DNA of 64,000 bases from JAGWAJ01 sp965215155. Its GTDB lineage: Bacteria > Acidobacteriota > Vicinamibacteria > Vicinamibacterales > UBA8438. Shown here piece after piece: positions 41,548 to 50,511 of this stretch. The stretch lies in assembly GCA_965215155.1 (NCBI GenBank), contig CBDCCY010000004.1:2418001-2482000 (forward strand). The letters are read 5' to 3'. The notes under the pieces are model-generated. The model was not told the DNA's origin. It did no database searches and saw nothing but the letters and a program-made list of their open reading frames with translations. Within the stretch, counting starts at the first letter, position 1. The number at the start of each line of letters is the position of its first letter. Both the position numbers and the translations under genes were made by a program.

Positions 41548-42009
41548 ATGCGGATTGACAGCGTGTGGATGAGGTCGAGCGTGGTGGCCGGCGTGGCTCT
41601 GGTCCTGTTGCTGGTCGGCGGGGCTCCTGGGGCGGCCCAGGAGGCGCGCGTCTTCTTCGTGTCGCCGGCGGACGGGTCGCAACACTCGGAGGATGTGATC
41701 ACCATCGAGTTCGGAGCCGAGAACTATCCGATCTCCGCCATCCCGGAGGGGTTCGATCAGGAGACGGGCACTCCGCGCGACGGGGTCGGGCACTACCACC
41801 TCGGATACGACACGGGCTGCCTCGACGTGGGCATCATCATCCCGCAGGGCGAGGGGTGGCAGCACTTCGGCGACGGCTCGAACACGACGACGCTGGAGAA
41901 CGCGCCGGCCGGCACGTACGAGCTCACGGTGCAGATCGGCGACGATCAGCACCGGACGCAGGAAGGTCTCTGCGCGACGATCAGCATCGAGGTCACAGAC
42001 GGGCAGTAG
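41548..42009 (+). CDS. DUF4399 secreted protein 2
   Basis: The protein has 153 residues from ATG 41548 with a strong GGAAGGAAG upstream. A cleavable signal peptide (VVAGVALVLLLVGGAPGAAQ) replaces the lipobox of its paralogue. The domain shows the same order: ARVFFVSPADGSQHSEDVI, GVGHYHLGYDTGCLDVGI, NAPAGTYELTVQIGDDQH and GLCATISIEVTDG. The paired Cys and the HYH motif are conserved, so the two proteins arose by tandem duplication, one anchored and one soluble. The run continues into the aldehyde-dehydrogenase-family gene 39 bp later. Confidence 0.85.
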   Translation: MRIDSVWMRSSVVAGVALVLLLVGGAPGAAQEARVFFVSPADGSQHSEDVITIEFGAENYPISAIPEGFDQETGTPRDGVGHYHLGYDTGCLDVGIIIPQGEGWQHFGDGSNTTTLENAPAGTYELTVQIGDDQHRTQEGLCATISIEVTDGQ

Positions 42010-42048
42010 CGGCGACGCCCTGGCGCGGGCGCAGCAGCGGAGAACATC

Positions 42049-43470
42049 GTGATTCACTTCCCCGCGCTCCGGTGGGGCGAGCCCTACCGGAGCCTCGACA
42101 TCGACAAGGTGGTGCACTTCGACACCGGCGAGCCGGTGGCCGAGGTGAGCCAGGCCAACCCCGGCATCGTCGCACGCGACCTGCGCAAGGCCCCGCGGGC
42201 GCGCGCAGCGTTGCGCGAGGTGCCGGTCGCCGAGCTGCTCGCGAAGGTGAAGAAGGCGGCCGAGCTGTTCTCGTCCGCGGAGCTGCCGCTCGGCGAGGGA
42301 AGCCAGACCCCGGACGAGTTCGTCCGCCAGCAGTCGGCGACGACCGGCCTTCCCGAGCACATGTGCCGCATGAACATGGAGAAGCTGCGGTACGTGCTCG
42401 ACCACCTCGACGACATCCTGATCTCGCTGACGCGGCGGCTCGATCCCGACATCCTCTCGCGCGGCTACGGCGAGGAGGACGGCGTCATGCGGAGCTACCA
42501 GGCGACGACGCCGGTGCTCGGCATGGTGCTGCCGTCCAACTCGCCGGGCGTCCACAGCCTCTGGCTGCCGATCATTCCGCTGCAGATCGGCCTGGTGCTG
42601 AAGCCGGGGCCGCAGGAGCCGTGGACGCCGTGGCGGATGACGCAGGCGTTCTTCGAGGCGGGCGTACCGCGCCAGGCGGTGTCGCTCTATCCGGGCCTCG
42701 GCGACGTCGGCGCCGCCGTCCTCAACAACTGCTCGCGAAGCCTGATCTTCGGCGGTACGGCCACCGTCGAGCAGTACGCGGGGAACCCCGGCGTGCAGGT
42801 GCACGGCCCGGGCTTCAGCAAGATCCTGCTCGGCGACGACGAGGCCGACCACTGGGAGCGCCACCTCGACCTGATGGTCGACAGCGTGCTGGTGAACAGC
42901 GGGCGGAGCTGCATCAACTGCTCGGGCATCTGGACGCCGCGCCACGGCAAGGCGATCGCCGCTGCGCTGGCCGAGCGCCTCGGCCCGATCGAACCGCTTC
43001 CTCCCGACGACCCCGACGCGGCGCTCGCGGCGTTCACGGTGCCGGGCCAGGCCGGCGCGATATCGGCCGACATCGACGCCGCCCTCGGCGAGGACGGAGT
43101 CGAGGAGGTGACCGCCGCGCACCACGCGAACGGCCGCCTCGTGTCGCGCGAGCGCTGCGACTACGTGCGGCCGACCGTCGTCTACTGTTCGTCGCCGGAC
43201 GTCGCGATGGCCAAGAAGGAGTACATGTTCCCCTTCGTGACCGTCGTCGAGTGCGAGCAGCGGAAGATGCTCGGGGCGATCGGGCCGACCCTGGTCGCGA
43301 CGGCGCTCACGAACGACGATGCGTTCCAGCGAGCCCTGCTTGACGCGCGCAACATCGACCGGCTGAACCTCGGCCCCATTCCGACGATCAAGCTCAACTG
43401 GCTCCAGCCGCACGAAGGGAACATCGTCGACTTCCTCTTCCGGCCGCGGGCGTTTCAGATGGCCTCGTAG
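42049..43470 (+). CDS. Aldehyde dehydrogenase superfamily protein, LuxC/acyl-CoA reductase-like
   Basis: The protein has 473 residues with a GTG start. An N-terminal domain of LuxC type (EVSQANPGIVARDLRKAPRA) is followed by the ALDH fold: VLGMVLPSNSPGVHSLWLPI, PGPQEPWTPWRMTQAF, SLIFGGTATVEQY, and the catalytic Cys in VNSGRSCINCSG (C288, with C291 near), then RPTVVYCSSPD and KKEYMFPFVTVVE. LuxC reduces acyl groups to aldehydes with NADPH. With the LuxE-like enzyme upstream this could be an acid-to-aldehyde reductase pair, although no luciferase genes are present. Oxidation of an aldehyde is the alternative direction. Confidence 0.8.
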   Translation: MIHFPALRWGEPYRSLDIDKVVHFDTGEPVAEVSQANPGIVARDLRKAPRARAALREVPVAELLAKVKKAAELFSSAELPLGEGSQTPDEFVRQQSATTGLPEHMCRMNMEKLRYVLDHLDDILISLTRRLDPDILSRGYGEEDGVMRSYQATTPVLGMVLPSNSPGVHSLWLPIIPLQIGLVLKPGPQEPWTPWRMTQAFFEAGVPRQAVSLYPGLGDVGAAVLNNCSRSLIFGGTATVEQYAGNPGVQVHGPGFSKILLGDDEADHWERHLDLMVDSVLVNSGRSCINCSGIWTPRHGKAIAAALAERLGPIEPLPPDDPDAALAAFTVPGQAGAISADIDAALGEDGVEEVTAAHHANGRLVSRERCDYVRPTVVYCSSPDVAMAKKEYMFPFVTVVECEQRKMLGAIGPTLVATALTNDDAFQRALLDARNIDRLNLGPIPTIKLNWLQPHEGNIVDFLFRPRAFQMAS

Positions 43471-43498
43471 GCGCGCGGGGCGGGAGGGGGCGGCCCCC

Positions 43499-44164
43499 TT
43501 GCTCGAAGTCACGAAGCTCGCGAAGCAGTACCCGACCCCGAGCGGCCCGCTGCCGATCCTCTCGGACGTGTCGTTCACGCTCGAGCGCGGCGACGCGGCC
43601 TCTATCGTCGGCCCCTCCGGCAGCGGCAAGAGCACGCTGCTCTACGTCGCCGGCGCGCTCGAGCCGCCGACGAGCGGCCGGGTGACGCTGGACGGGACCG
43701 ATCCGTTCGGCCTCGGCGAGCGCGAGCTGGCCGCGTTCCGGAACTCGCGGGTCGGCTTCGTTTTCCAGGACCACCTGCTGCTGCCGCAGTGCACGGTCCT
43801 CGAGAACGTGCTCGTGCCCACGCTCGTGGGCGGACCCGATGCCGCGGTCCGCAAGCGGGCGGAGGCGCTGCTCGAGCAGGTCGGGTTGCAGCAGCGGCTC
43901 GACCACCGGCCGGCGGAGCTGTCGGGCGGCGAGCGCCAGCGGGTGGCGCTGGCGCGGGCGCTGATCCGGGAGCCGCCGCTCGTCCTGTGCGACGAGCCGA
44001 CCGGCAACCTCGATCCGGCGTCGGCGGAGGCGGTCGGGTCGCTGCTGTTCACGCTGCACGAGACCCACCGCAACATCCTGCTGATCGTGACGCACAACGC
44101 CGCGCTGGCGGCGCGCTGCCCCACGCGGTATCGCCTGGAGAACCAGCGGCTCGAAGCGGCTTGA
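43499..44164 (+). CDS. ABC transporter ATP-binding protein, LolD/MacB type
   Basis: The protein has 221 residues from TTG 43499 with GGGAGGGGG upstream. It has all the motifs: Walker A VGPSGSGKST, Q-loop FVFQDHLLLPQ, signature LSGGERQRVALARAL, Walker B LVLCDEPTGNLDP and the histidine VTHNAA. The N-terminus (LEVTKLAKQYPTPSGPLPIL) is typical of the MacB/LolD/FtsE group, which drives FtsX-type permeases rather than substrate channels. The permease gene follows 76 bp downstream. Together they would work as a mechanotransmission exporter for lipoproteins or peptides. Confidence 0.95.
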   Translation: MLEVTKLAKQYPTPSGPLPILSDVSFTLERGDAASIVGPSGSGKSTLLYVAGALEPPTSGRVTLDGTDPFGLGERELAAFRNSRVGFVFQDHLLLPQCTVLENVLVPTLVGGPDAAVRKRAEALLEQVGLQQRLDHRPAELSGGERQRVALARALIREPPLVLCDEPTGNLDPASAEAVGSLLFTLHETHRNILLIVTHNAALAARCPTRYRLENQRLEAA

Positions 44165-44240
44165 TCGCCGACCGGCCGCACGCCGTCCGGTCGCCCGGGG
44201 CCTGGCCGCGCGGCCGCGCTCTTGGCCACGAGGTGCCCGC

Positions 44241-47200
44241 ATGACCCTGCACGGTCTCGTCCGGCGCAACATCGTTCACTTCTGGCCCACCAACCTTGCG
44301 GTCGTCGGCGGCGTCGCGGTCGCGGTGGCCGTCCTGGCCGGGGCGCTCCTGGTCGGCGCGTCGGTCCGGTCGAGCCTGCGCGTGCTGGCGCTCGAGCGGT
44401 TGGGCGCCATCGACCAGGTGGTGACCAGCCTCGGCTTCGTCCGCGAGGAGCTGGCCGGCGAGCTGATGCAGGCGGACGGGATGGGATCGGCGTTCGCCGG
44501 CGCCGCCCCCATCGTCGCGGTCGAGGGCTTCGTCACCCACCAGGCGAGCGGCCGGCGCGCGTCGGGCATTCAGGTCTACGGGGTGGACCATCGCTTCTGG
44601 GAGTTCCACGGGCTCGACGCGGCGCCGCGGGAGCTGGGCCGCAACGACGTCTTCGTCAGCGAAGGGCTGGCGGATGAGCTGGGCGCGGCCGGCGGCGATG
44701 CGCTGCTCGTCCGCGTGGAGAAGCCGTCCGACGTACCGATCAGCTCCCTCCATGGACGTCGCGACGACGTCGGCCGGACCCTGCGCCTTGGGGTGCAGCG
44801 CGTCCTGCCGCCGGCCGAGCTGGGCGAGTTCTCGTTCCGGCCGCAGCAGGGGCTGGCGCGCTCGGTGTTCGTGTCGCTCGGGCGGCTGCAGCGCGACCTG
44901 GAGCAGGAGGGCCGCGTCAATACGGTGCTGCTGGCCGCGGCGGCCGGGGCGTCGGAGGCGCCGGCGGCGGCCGCCGCGCGGCTGGCCACGGCGGAGGCGG
45001 CGGTACGCGCCACGGCTACCCTCGACGACCTCGGGCTGCGCGCGCTCCCGCTCGCCGCGCACGGAGCGGTCAGCATCGAGTCGGCGGCGGGGCTCCTGAA
45101 CGACGAGACGGTTGCCGCGGCGGAGTCGGTCGCCGGCACGCTCGGCCTGCGGGTGGAGCCGGTGCTCACCTACCTGGCCAACGCGCTGCGCGTCGGCGAT
45201 CGGCTGACGCCGTACTCGCTGGTGACGGCGCGCGCGCTCGACGCCGTGAGCGAGGTCGCGTCGCGGGCGAGCGCCGGCGCGCAGGACGAGGGCGCCCGCG
45301 CGCCGGGCGAGACCGGCACCGCGGGGGGCGCGGCCGGCGCCGCTGGAGACGAGGCCGCCGACGCTCGGAGCGGGGCCGACGGCGCGGCGCCGATGGTCCT
45401 GAACCGCTGGGCGGCGGACGACCTCGAGGCTGCCGCAGGCGACACGCTGACGCTCGAGTACTACGTCTGGGAGGACGAGGGGCGGCTCGCCACGCACGAG
45501 GCGGAGTTTCACATCGCCGACGTCGTGGCAATCGCCGGTGCGGCCGACGACCGCGACCTCGCGCCCGATTACCCAGGCATCACCGAGGCGACGGACGTCA
45601 CAGACTGGGATCCGCCCTTCGACATCGATCTGGACCTGATCCGCCCGGCGGACGAGGAGTACTGGGACGACCACCGCACGACGCCCAAGGCGTTCATCCC
45701 GCTCGCGGTCGGGCAGCGCCTGTGGGGGTCGCGCTGGGGAGAGGTGACCTCTGTCCGGCTTCATCCTGCCGCGGCGGGCGCGGCGGCGCCGGACGCGCAG
45801 GCCGTGGAGGCCCCGGGCGCGGCGGGCACCCCGGGCGCGGACGTGGAAGCGCTGGCGGCCGACGTGCGCGGCGCGTTCCGGTCGGCCCTCGATCCGCTCG
45901 CGGTCGGATTCGTCGTCTATCCGGCCCGCGCCCTGGCGGTGGAGGCGTCGGCCGGGGTCACCGACTTCGGCCTGTACTTCATCTACTTCAGCTTCTTCCT
46001 CGTCGTCTCGGCGCTGCTGCTGGCGAGCCTCTTCTTCCGGCTCGGCGTCGAGCAGCGCCTGCGCGAGCTCGGCCTGCTGCGCGCGGCCGGGTATCCCGCC
46101 GCCGTCATCCGCCGCGTGTTCCTGAGCGAGGCGTTCGTCCTGGCCGCTGCCGGGAGCGCCGTCGGGGTGCTGGGCGCCGTCGGGTACGCCGAGCTCGTCA
46201 TGTGGGGGCTTCGCACGTGGTGGGTCGATGCCGTCGGGACGACGCGGCTGGCGCTGGACGTCTCGCCGCTGATGCTCGCCGCCGGTGCGGCGGGCGGCGT
46301 GCTGGCCGCGTTCGGCTCCATCGGCTGGACGCTGCGGGCCCTCGCGCCGGCCTCCCCGCGCAGCCTGCTCACCGGTGCGGTGGCCGAGGTCACCGGCCTG
46401 CCCGCGGCGTCGGAAGGGGAGGCGCCGCCCGGATCGCGGGCATGGCGGATCGGGCTCGGCCTGCTGGGGGCGGGGGCGGCGGCGGTCGGTCTGGCCTCGG
46501 CCGGCCTGATCGGCGCGACCGAAGGCTTCTTCGGCGGCGGCCTGCTGCTGCTGGTCGCGATGCTGGTCTTTGCCTGGGCCTGGATCGGGGGCCGCCCGGG
46601 CGCCGCGGCGCACGAACAGTGGTCCGTGCCGCAGGTCGGTTTCCGGAACGCGTCCTACCGCCCGGGCCGCAGCGTGCTCTGCATCGCGCTGATCGCGTCG
46701 GCCGCGTTCATCATCGTGGCGGTGGATGCCTTCCGCCGCGAAGGGGGAGGCAACGTGCTCGACCGCGCCGGCGGCACGGGCGGATACACGCTGCTGGCCG
46801 ACGCCCTGCTCCCGATCGTGCACGACCCGTCGACCCTCGAGGGGCAGGACGAGCTGTTCGTGGCCGATCTCTTCGAAGAAGGAGAGGCGCTGGCCGGCGT
46901 CGGGCTGGAGCGCTTCCGCCTGCGTCCCGGCGAGGACGCGAGCTGCCTCAACCTCTACCAGGCGAAGGATCCGCGCGTGCTGGCGCCGACCCCGGCCTTC
47001 GTGGCCGAGGGTCGCTTCGCGTTCAGCGCGACGGCGGCGGAGACGGCAGAGGAGGAGGCCAACCCCTGGCTGCTGCTCGACCGCGAGTTCGCGGACGGGG
47101 CGATCCCGGCCATCGCCGACTCGACGTCCCTGAACTACGCGCTCCACATCGGGATCGGCGACGACTTCGTGCTGAACCGGGACACCGACCGCCCGATCAC

Positions 47201-47816
47201 GCTGCGCATCGTCGGTGCGCTGTCGGACAGCATCTTCCAGCGCGAGCTGCTCATCAGCGAGGCGCACTTCGAGCGCGTGTTCCCCGACTACGAGGGCTAC
47301 CGGTTCTTCCTCATCGACGCTCCGCCGGCGCGGACGGCCGACGTGAGCGCGGCCCTCGAGGACCGCCTCGTCGACTTCGGGTTCGACGTCGTCTCCGCCG
47401 GGGAGCGGCTGGCCGCGTTCCATCGCGTCGAGAACACCTACCTGGCGACCTTCCAGACCCTCGGTGGCCTCGGCCTCATCCTCGGCACCTTCGGGCTGGG
47501 CGCGGTGCTGTTGCGCAACGTCCTGGAGCGCCGCCGCGAGCTCGCCCTGATGCGCGCCGTGGGCTACGACGCCCGGCACCTCTCGCTGATGGTCCTGGCC
47601 GAGAACGCCTTCCTCCTCTTCGCCGGGCTGGCGGCCGGGACCAGCTGCGCCATCATCGCCATCGCGCCGGCCTGGATGGAGCGCGGCGGCGGCGTGCCGC
47701 TGCTTTCGCTCGGCGGGCTACTGCTGGTGGTGGTCGCCACCGGGCTGACCGCATCGCTCGCCGCCACGGTCGCCGCCGTGCGGTCGCCGCTCCTGGGCGC
47801 GCTGCGCGCAGAGTAG
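44241..47816 (+). CDS. ABC transporter permease with two FtsX-type domains
   Basis: The protein has 1191 residues. An N-terminal membrane helix (FWPTNLAVVGGVAVAVAVLAG) precedes a large periplasmic region. The first FtsX unit lies near residues 570-720 (DFGLYFIYFSFFLVVSALLL, RLRELGLLRAAGYP). Central helices follow (about 735-800), then a second periplasmic region and a C-terminal FtsX unit (LGGLGLILGTFGLGAVLLRN, RRRELALMRAVGYDARH). It is a duplicated permease in one chain, so one copy could form the transporter with two ATPase subunits. The 340-380 region is an Ala/Gly/Asp-rich linker. It pairs with the ATPase gene just upstream. Confidence 0.9.
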   Translation: MTLHGLVRRNIVHFWPTNLAVVGGVAVAVAVLAGALLVGASVRSSLRVLALERLGAIDQVVTSLGFVREELAGELMQADGMGSAFAGAAPIVAVEGFVTHQASGRRASGIQVYGVDHRFWEFHGLDAAPRELGRNDVFVSEGLADELGAAGGDALLVRVEKPSDVPISSLHGRRDDVGRTLRLGVQRVLPPAELGEFSFRPQQGLARSVFVSLGRLQRDLEQEGRVNTVLLAAAAGASEAPAAAAARLATAEAAVRATATLDDLGLRALPLAAHGAVSIESAAGLLNDETVAAAESVAGTLGLRVEPVLTYLANALRVGDRLTPYSLVTARALDAVSEVASRASAGAQDEGARAPGETGTAGGAAGAAGDEAADARSGADGAAPMVLNRWAADDLEAAAGDTLTLEYYVWEDEGRLATHEAEFHIADVVAIAGAADDRDLAPDYPGITEATDVTDWDPPFDIDLDLIRPADEEYWDDHRTTPKAFIPLAVGQRLWGSRWGEVTSVRLHPAAAGAAAPDAQAVEAPGAAGTPGADVEALAADVRGAFRSALDPLAVGFVVYPARALAVEASAGVTDFGLYFIYFSFFLVVSALLLASLFFRLGVEQRLRELGLLRAAGYPAAVIRRVFLSEAFVLAAAGSAVGVLGAVGYAELVMWGLRTWWVDAVGTTRLALDVSPLMLAAGAAGGVLAAFGSIGWTLRALAPASPRSLLTGAVAEVTGLPAASEGEAPPGSRAWRIGLGLLGAGAAAVGLASAGLIGATEGFFGGGLLLLVAMLVFAWAWIGGRPGAAAHEQWSVPQVGFRNASYRPGRSVLCIALIASAAFIIVAVDAFRREGGGNVLDRAGGTGGYTLLADALLPIVHDPSTLEGQDELFVADLFEEGEALAGVGLERFRLRPGEDASCLNLYQAKDPRVLAPTPAFVAEGRFAFSATAAETAEEEANPWLLLDREFADGAIPAIADSTSLNYALHIGIGDDFVLNRDTDRPITLRIVGALSDSIFQRELLISEAHFERVFPDYEGYRFFLIDAPPARTADVSAALEDRLVDFGFDVVSAGERLAAFHRVENTYLATFQTLGGLGLILGTFGLGAVLLRNVLERRRELALMRAVGYDARHLSLMVLAENAFLLFAGLAAGTSCAIIAIAPAWMERGGGVPLLSLGGLLLVVVATGLTASLAATVAAVRSPLLGALRAE

Positions 47817-47873
47817 CGGCCGCCCGCGGGAGGTGGCCCGAGATGCGGCCGGAGGTCGTCCCGGAGGTGGCCA

Positions 47874-48031
47874 TTGGATACGCTGCTGCGCGACGCTCGC
47901 CACGCGGTGCGCTCCCTTGCCCGGCAGGAGGCCGAGTCGTCCTGCTGGTCGCCGTCGCCTTCGTCGCGTGCTGGCTGCCGGCACGGCGGGCCACCCGCGT
48001 CGATCCGATGGAGGCGCTGCGAGTCGAGTAG
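47874..48031 (+). pseudogene. Deletion remnant of an ADOP-type permease
   Basis: The first 17 codons (from TTG 47874: DTLLRDARHAVRSLARQ) are the typical N-terminus of Acidobacterial duplicated orphan permeases. The last about 30 codons in another frame (LLVAVAFVACWLPARRATRV, ending DPMEALRVE and TAG at 48029) are the typical C-terminus. The roughly 2.3 kb that should lie between is missing. The intact family member at 57330-59801 starts and ends with comparable sequences. The deletion joins the two ends within about 20 bp. Confidence 0.75.
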
Positions 48032-48144
48032 CTGCTCGTTGGGTGCGCCGAGACGGATTCCACGTCGTCGGTATAGTACGGGCGGAGTTCTCGCATCGTG
48101 GGGCTGGCCCGCGGCGCAAGGCAGCGAACGGAGGATGAGACGGA

Positions 48145-48897
48145 ATGATCACGACGGAGTCTCGTGAACAAGTGACGGTGGTTCGGCTGGAGCACGGCAA
48201 GGTCAATGCGTTCGACTCGGAGCTGATGCGCGGCTGGGTCGCGGAGCTCGCACGGCTGGAACAGGCGGACACGGCGGCGGTCGTGCTGACCGGCACCGGG
48301 ACGGTCTTCTCGGCCGGCGTCGACCTGCGACGCCTGACCGAGGGCGGCCGCGACTACGTGCAGGCATTCCTGCCGCTCCTGGGCGATGCCTTTTTCAAGA
48401 CGTTCACGTTCCCGAAGCCGCTCATCGCCGCGGTGAACGGGCACGCCATCGCCGGCGGCTGCATCCTGGCGTGCGCCTGCGACTACCGGATCATGTCCGC
48501 GGGGACGGGACGGATCGGTACGCCGGAGCTGTCGATCGGCGTCCCCTTCCCGACGATGGCGATGGAGATCCTGCGGCTGATCGTGCCGGGCCACCGCCTG
48601 CAGTCGGTCGTCTATCGGGGGCTGACCTGCACGCCGGACGAGGCGCTGGCCAACGGATTCGTGGACGAGCTGGCGCCGCCCGAGACCCTCGTCGACCGCG
48701 CGGTCGAGATGGCGGACCACCTCGGGTCGCTGCCGCCCGCCTCGTTCGCGCTGACGAAACGGACCATTCGGCAACCCAGCCGGGACCGCGTCGTGCAGTA
48801 CACGCGCTCGGTCGACGGCGAGGTCCTGGAGGCGTGGATGTCCACCCGCGTGCAGGACGCCGTCCGCGCCTACGTGGACCGCACGCTCCGGAAGTAG
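48145..48897 (+). CDS. Enoyl-CoA hydratase/isomerase (crotonase) family protein
   Basis: The protein has 250 residues with a crotonase fold. The first oxyanion-hole segment is VVLTGTGTVFSAGVDLRRL and the second is KPLIAAVNGHAIAGGCILACACDYRI. The usual catalytic glutamates of hydratases are not at their places (GRIGTPELSIGVPFP holds one Glu), so hydration is uncertain and an isomerase or thioester hydrolase role is possible. GGAGG-like bases precede the ATG, and TATAGT at 48072 is a candidate -10 box. It is followed 40 bp later by the metallo-beta-lactamase gene. Confidence 0.85.
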   Translation: MITTESREQVTVVRLEHGKVNAFDSELMRGWVAELARLEQADTAAVVLTGTGTVFSAGVDLRRLTEGGRDYVQAFLPLLGDAFFKTFTFPKPLIAAVNGHAIAGGCILACACDYRIMSAGTGRIGTPELSIGVPFPTMAMEILRLIVPGHRLQSVVYRGLTCTPDEALANGFVDELAPPETLVDRAVEMADHLGSLPPASFALTKRTIRQPSRDRVVQYTRSVDGEVLEAWMSTRVQDAVRAYVDRTLRK

Positions 48898-48937
48898 CTC
48901 GCCCGTCAGGGCACGCTCGCGCAGCCGGGAGATCGAC

Positions 48938-49897
48938 ATGACACGCACAGCCTGCCTGACGACGCTGGCGGCGGTCGGCGTTCTCGTGGCCGTCGCCGCG
49001 AACGAGGCGCGGCAGGACCGCTTCCGTATTCGTCCGCTGGAGGTCGCGGACAACCTCCATGTCCTGACGTCCGATCCGGCGGAGCAGGGGATGCGCACCG
49101 GAGGCAACACGGCGGTGTTCGTGACGGAATCGGGCGTCGTGCTGGTCGACACGAAGATCCGCGGCTACGGCGAGGACATACTGGCCGAGGTGCGGCGCAT
49201 CACCGACAGGCCGGTGACGACCATCATCAATACCCACACGCACTGGGACCACAGCGGCGCCAACACCGAGTTTCCCGACACGGTCGACTTCGTGACGCAC
49301 GAGAACACCGCGGCCCACATGGCCAGCGCGGACTGCGATGACGGTGCCGGGTTCGAAGGCGGCTCCATCAAGAACTGCGAGGCGTTCGCCGGCGACAATC
49401 GCCGCTACCTGCCGGACACCACGTTCGGGAGCCGGATGTCGCTGTTCCGGGGGCCCGACCGGATCGACCTGTACCACTTCGGGCGGGGTCACACGGACGG
49501 CGACACCTTCGTCGTGTTCCGGGCCGTGCGCGCCATGCACACGGGCGACCTGATGGCGCGCAAGGGACTCCCCTTCGTCGATGCCGACAACACGAACGGC
49601 AGCGCCACCGAGTTCGGCGCCACGCTGCAGAAGGCGGTGGACGAGATCGAGAACGTCGACACCATCATCCCCGGCCACGCCGACGACCCGCTACGAGGGC
49701 CGGTAGCGCGCTGGGGCGGTGTGGCTCGCGGTGTGCCCGACACCCGGCCTGCCGTCTCCCCTCGACGCGGCTCGGGACTAGCGCGCCCTCACGGGCGCGT
49801 TGGGAGTCTGCGCTGGCACGAACCGCTCCAGGGCACGTTCCTGCGGCGCAGACTCCTAGCTCGGCGACATTTGCCCGTCGGATCGAGACCCTTGTGA
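48938..49897 (+). CDS. Metallo-beta-lactamase fold hydrolase, C-terminus replaced
   Basis: A signal-like N-terminus (CLTTLAAVGVLVAVAANEA) is followed by an MBL domain with all metal motifs: TIINTHTHWDHSGAN, FGRGHTDGDTFV, MHTGDLMARKG and TIIPGHADD. After the last His (about 49680) the usual 60-80 residue C-terminal part is missing. The frame instead runs through Arg/Pro-rich sequence and the dispersed repeat (49778-49859) to a chance stop at 49897. The catalytic site may still form, but the protein is truncated by rearrangement. The closest functional idea is a secreted hydrolase of subclass B3-like or SoxH-like type. Confidence 0.75.
   Translation: MTRTACLTTLAAVGVLVAVAANEARQDRFRIRPLEVADNLHVLTSDPAEQGMRTGGNTAVFVTESGVVLVDTKIRGYGEDILAEVRRITDRPVTTIINTHTHWDHSGANTEFPDTVDFVTHENTAAHMASADCDDGAGFEGGSIKNCEAFAGDNRRYLPDTTFGSRMSLFRGPDRIDLYHFGRGHTDGDTFVVFRAVRAMHTGDLMARKGLPFVDADNTNGSATEFGATLQKAVDEIENVDTIIPGHADDPLRGPVARWGGVARGVPDTRPAVSPRRGSGLARPHGRVGSLRWHEPLQGTFLRRRLLARRHLPVGSRPL
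49778..49859. repeat. Dispersed double-hairpin repeat, copy 2
   Basis: This 82-bp copy differs from 34961-35041 at about seven positions and one base indel. It begins CTAGCGCGCCC and ends GCAGACTCCTAG, so CTAG borders both ends. As at the other site, it lies between convergent genes, and its right CTAG gives the stop codon of the minus-strand frame (ankyrin gene). The left neighbour, an MBL gene, is truncated just before it. Confidence 0.8.
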
Positions 49898-50300
49898 ACC
49901 GAGTTCACCGAGCAGCTCGACAATCCCCTCGTACTGTCGCCGATCCGGCAACTCTGCGTATTCCTCGAACCCGCCGGACGCGCCCTTGCGGGGCCACCCG
50001 CATTCCGCTGGCGAGGTCGGCACCGCGCGAGGTCAGCACCGGGATCAGCTCCCTCCGCGCGTAGACGACCGCATAGTCGAGCGGCGTTGCATCCCGATCC
50101 CGATCCCTGAGGGTGAGATCCGCCCCGTGGTTCAGGAGAGCGTTGACCGCTCCTCGTTTGTCTCGGTAGATCGCCCAGTGAATCGGAGGGGGGGCCTCCT
50201 CGGTCGAGTTGACGAGACCGGGCCGCTCCGTCAACAGTTCCTCGATCCGGTCGACGTCATCGGCTTGGATCGCCGCGTACAGCTCCTCGATGTTGGGCAT
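49857..50300 (-). pseudogene. Ankyrin-repeat protein, frameshifted
   Basis: From ATG 50300 the protein begins with a capping helix (NIEELYAAIQADDVDRIEELL) and ankyrin repeats (PPIHWAIYRDKRGAVNALLN, TPLDYAVVYARRELIPVLTS). Near 50000 the frame shifts. The expected continuation GASGGFEEYAELPDRRQYEG, then IVELLGELGSQ, is in another frame and ends at the TAG supplied by the dispersed repeat (49857-49859). In the unshifted frame the tail is Arg-rich and ends at 49905. One base has been lost or gained in the GTGGCCCCGCAAGG stretch. It belongs to a run of small minus-strand genes. Confidence 0.7.
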
Positions 50301-50511
50301 GACCTCTCTGCCATCGCGCGCGGATTGGGACGTTCACGGTGGCGACCCGGGCGCCGCCCTGGTCGCGGCGGAACCAACCGTTATCTCTGGGGCCGGCGAA
50401 GACCCAGCCGTGGAAGGCGCCCCAGCTCGGGGCACCATCGGGCGACGACCGCCCCGCGCATCCGGCAGCCGCCACAGACACCATGATGGCGGCGACGAGT
50501 CCTCGTCTCAT
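50257..50511 (-). CDS. Small lipoprotein-like protein
   Basis: The protein has 84 residues with a lipoprotein signal (LVAAIMVSVAAAGC, Cys18) and a short mature part containing GAFHGWVFAGPRDNGWFRRD. The ATG overlaps the stop of the upstream lipoprotein gene (ATGA). The last third is Arg-rich and overlaps the start of the ankyrin gene by 44 bp, so this frame may also have been changed near its end. The family is not recognised. Confidence 0.5.
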   Translation of the reverse strand: MRRGLVAAIMVSVAAAGCAGRSSPDGAPSWGAFHGWVFAGPRDNGWFRRDQGGARVATVNVPIRARWQRGHAQHRGAVRGDPSR

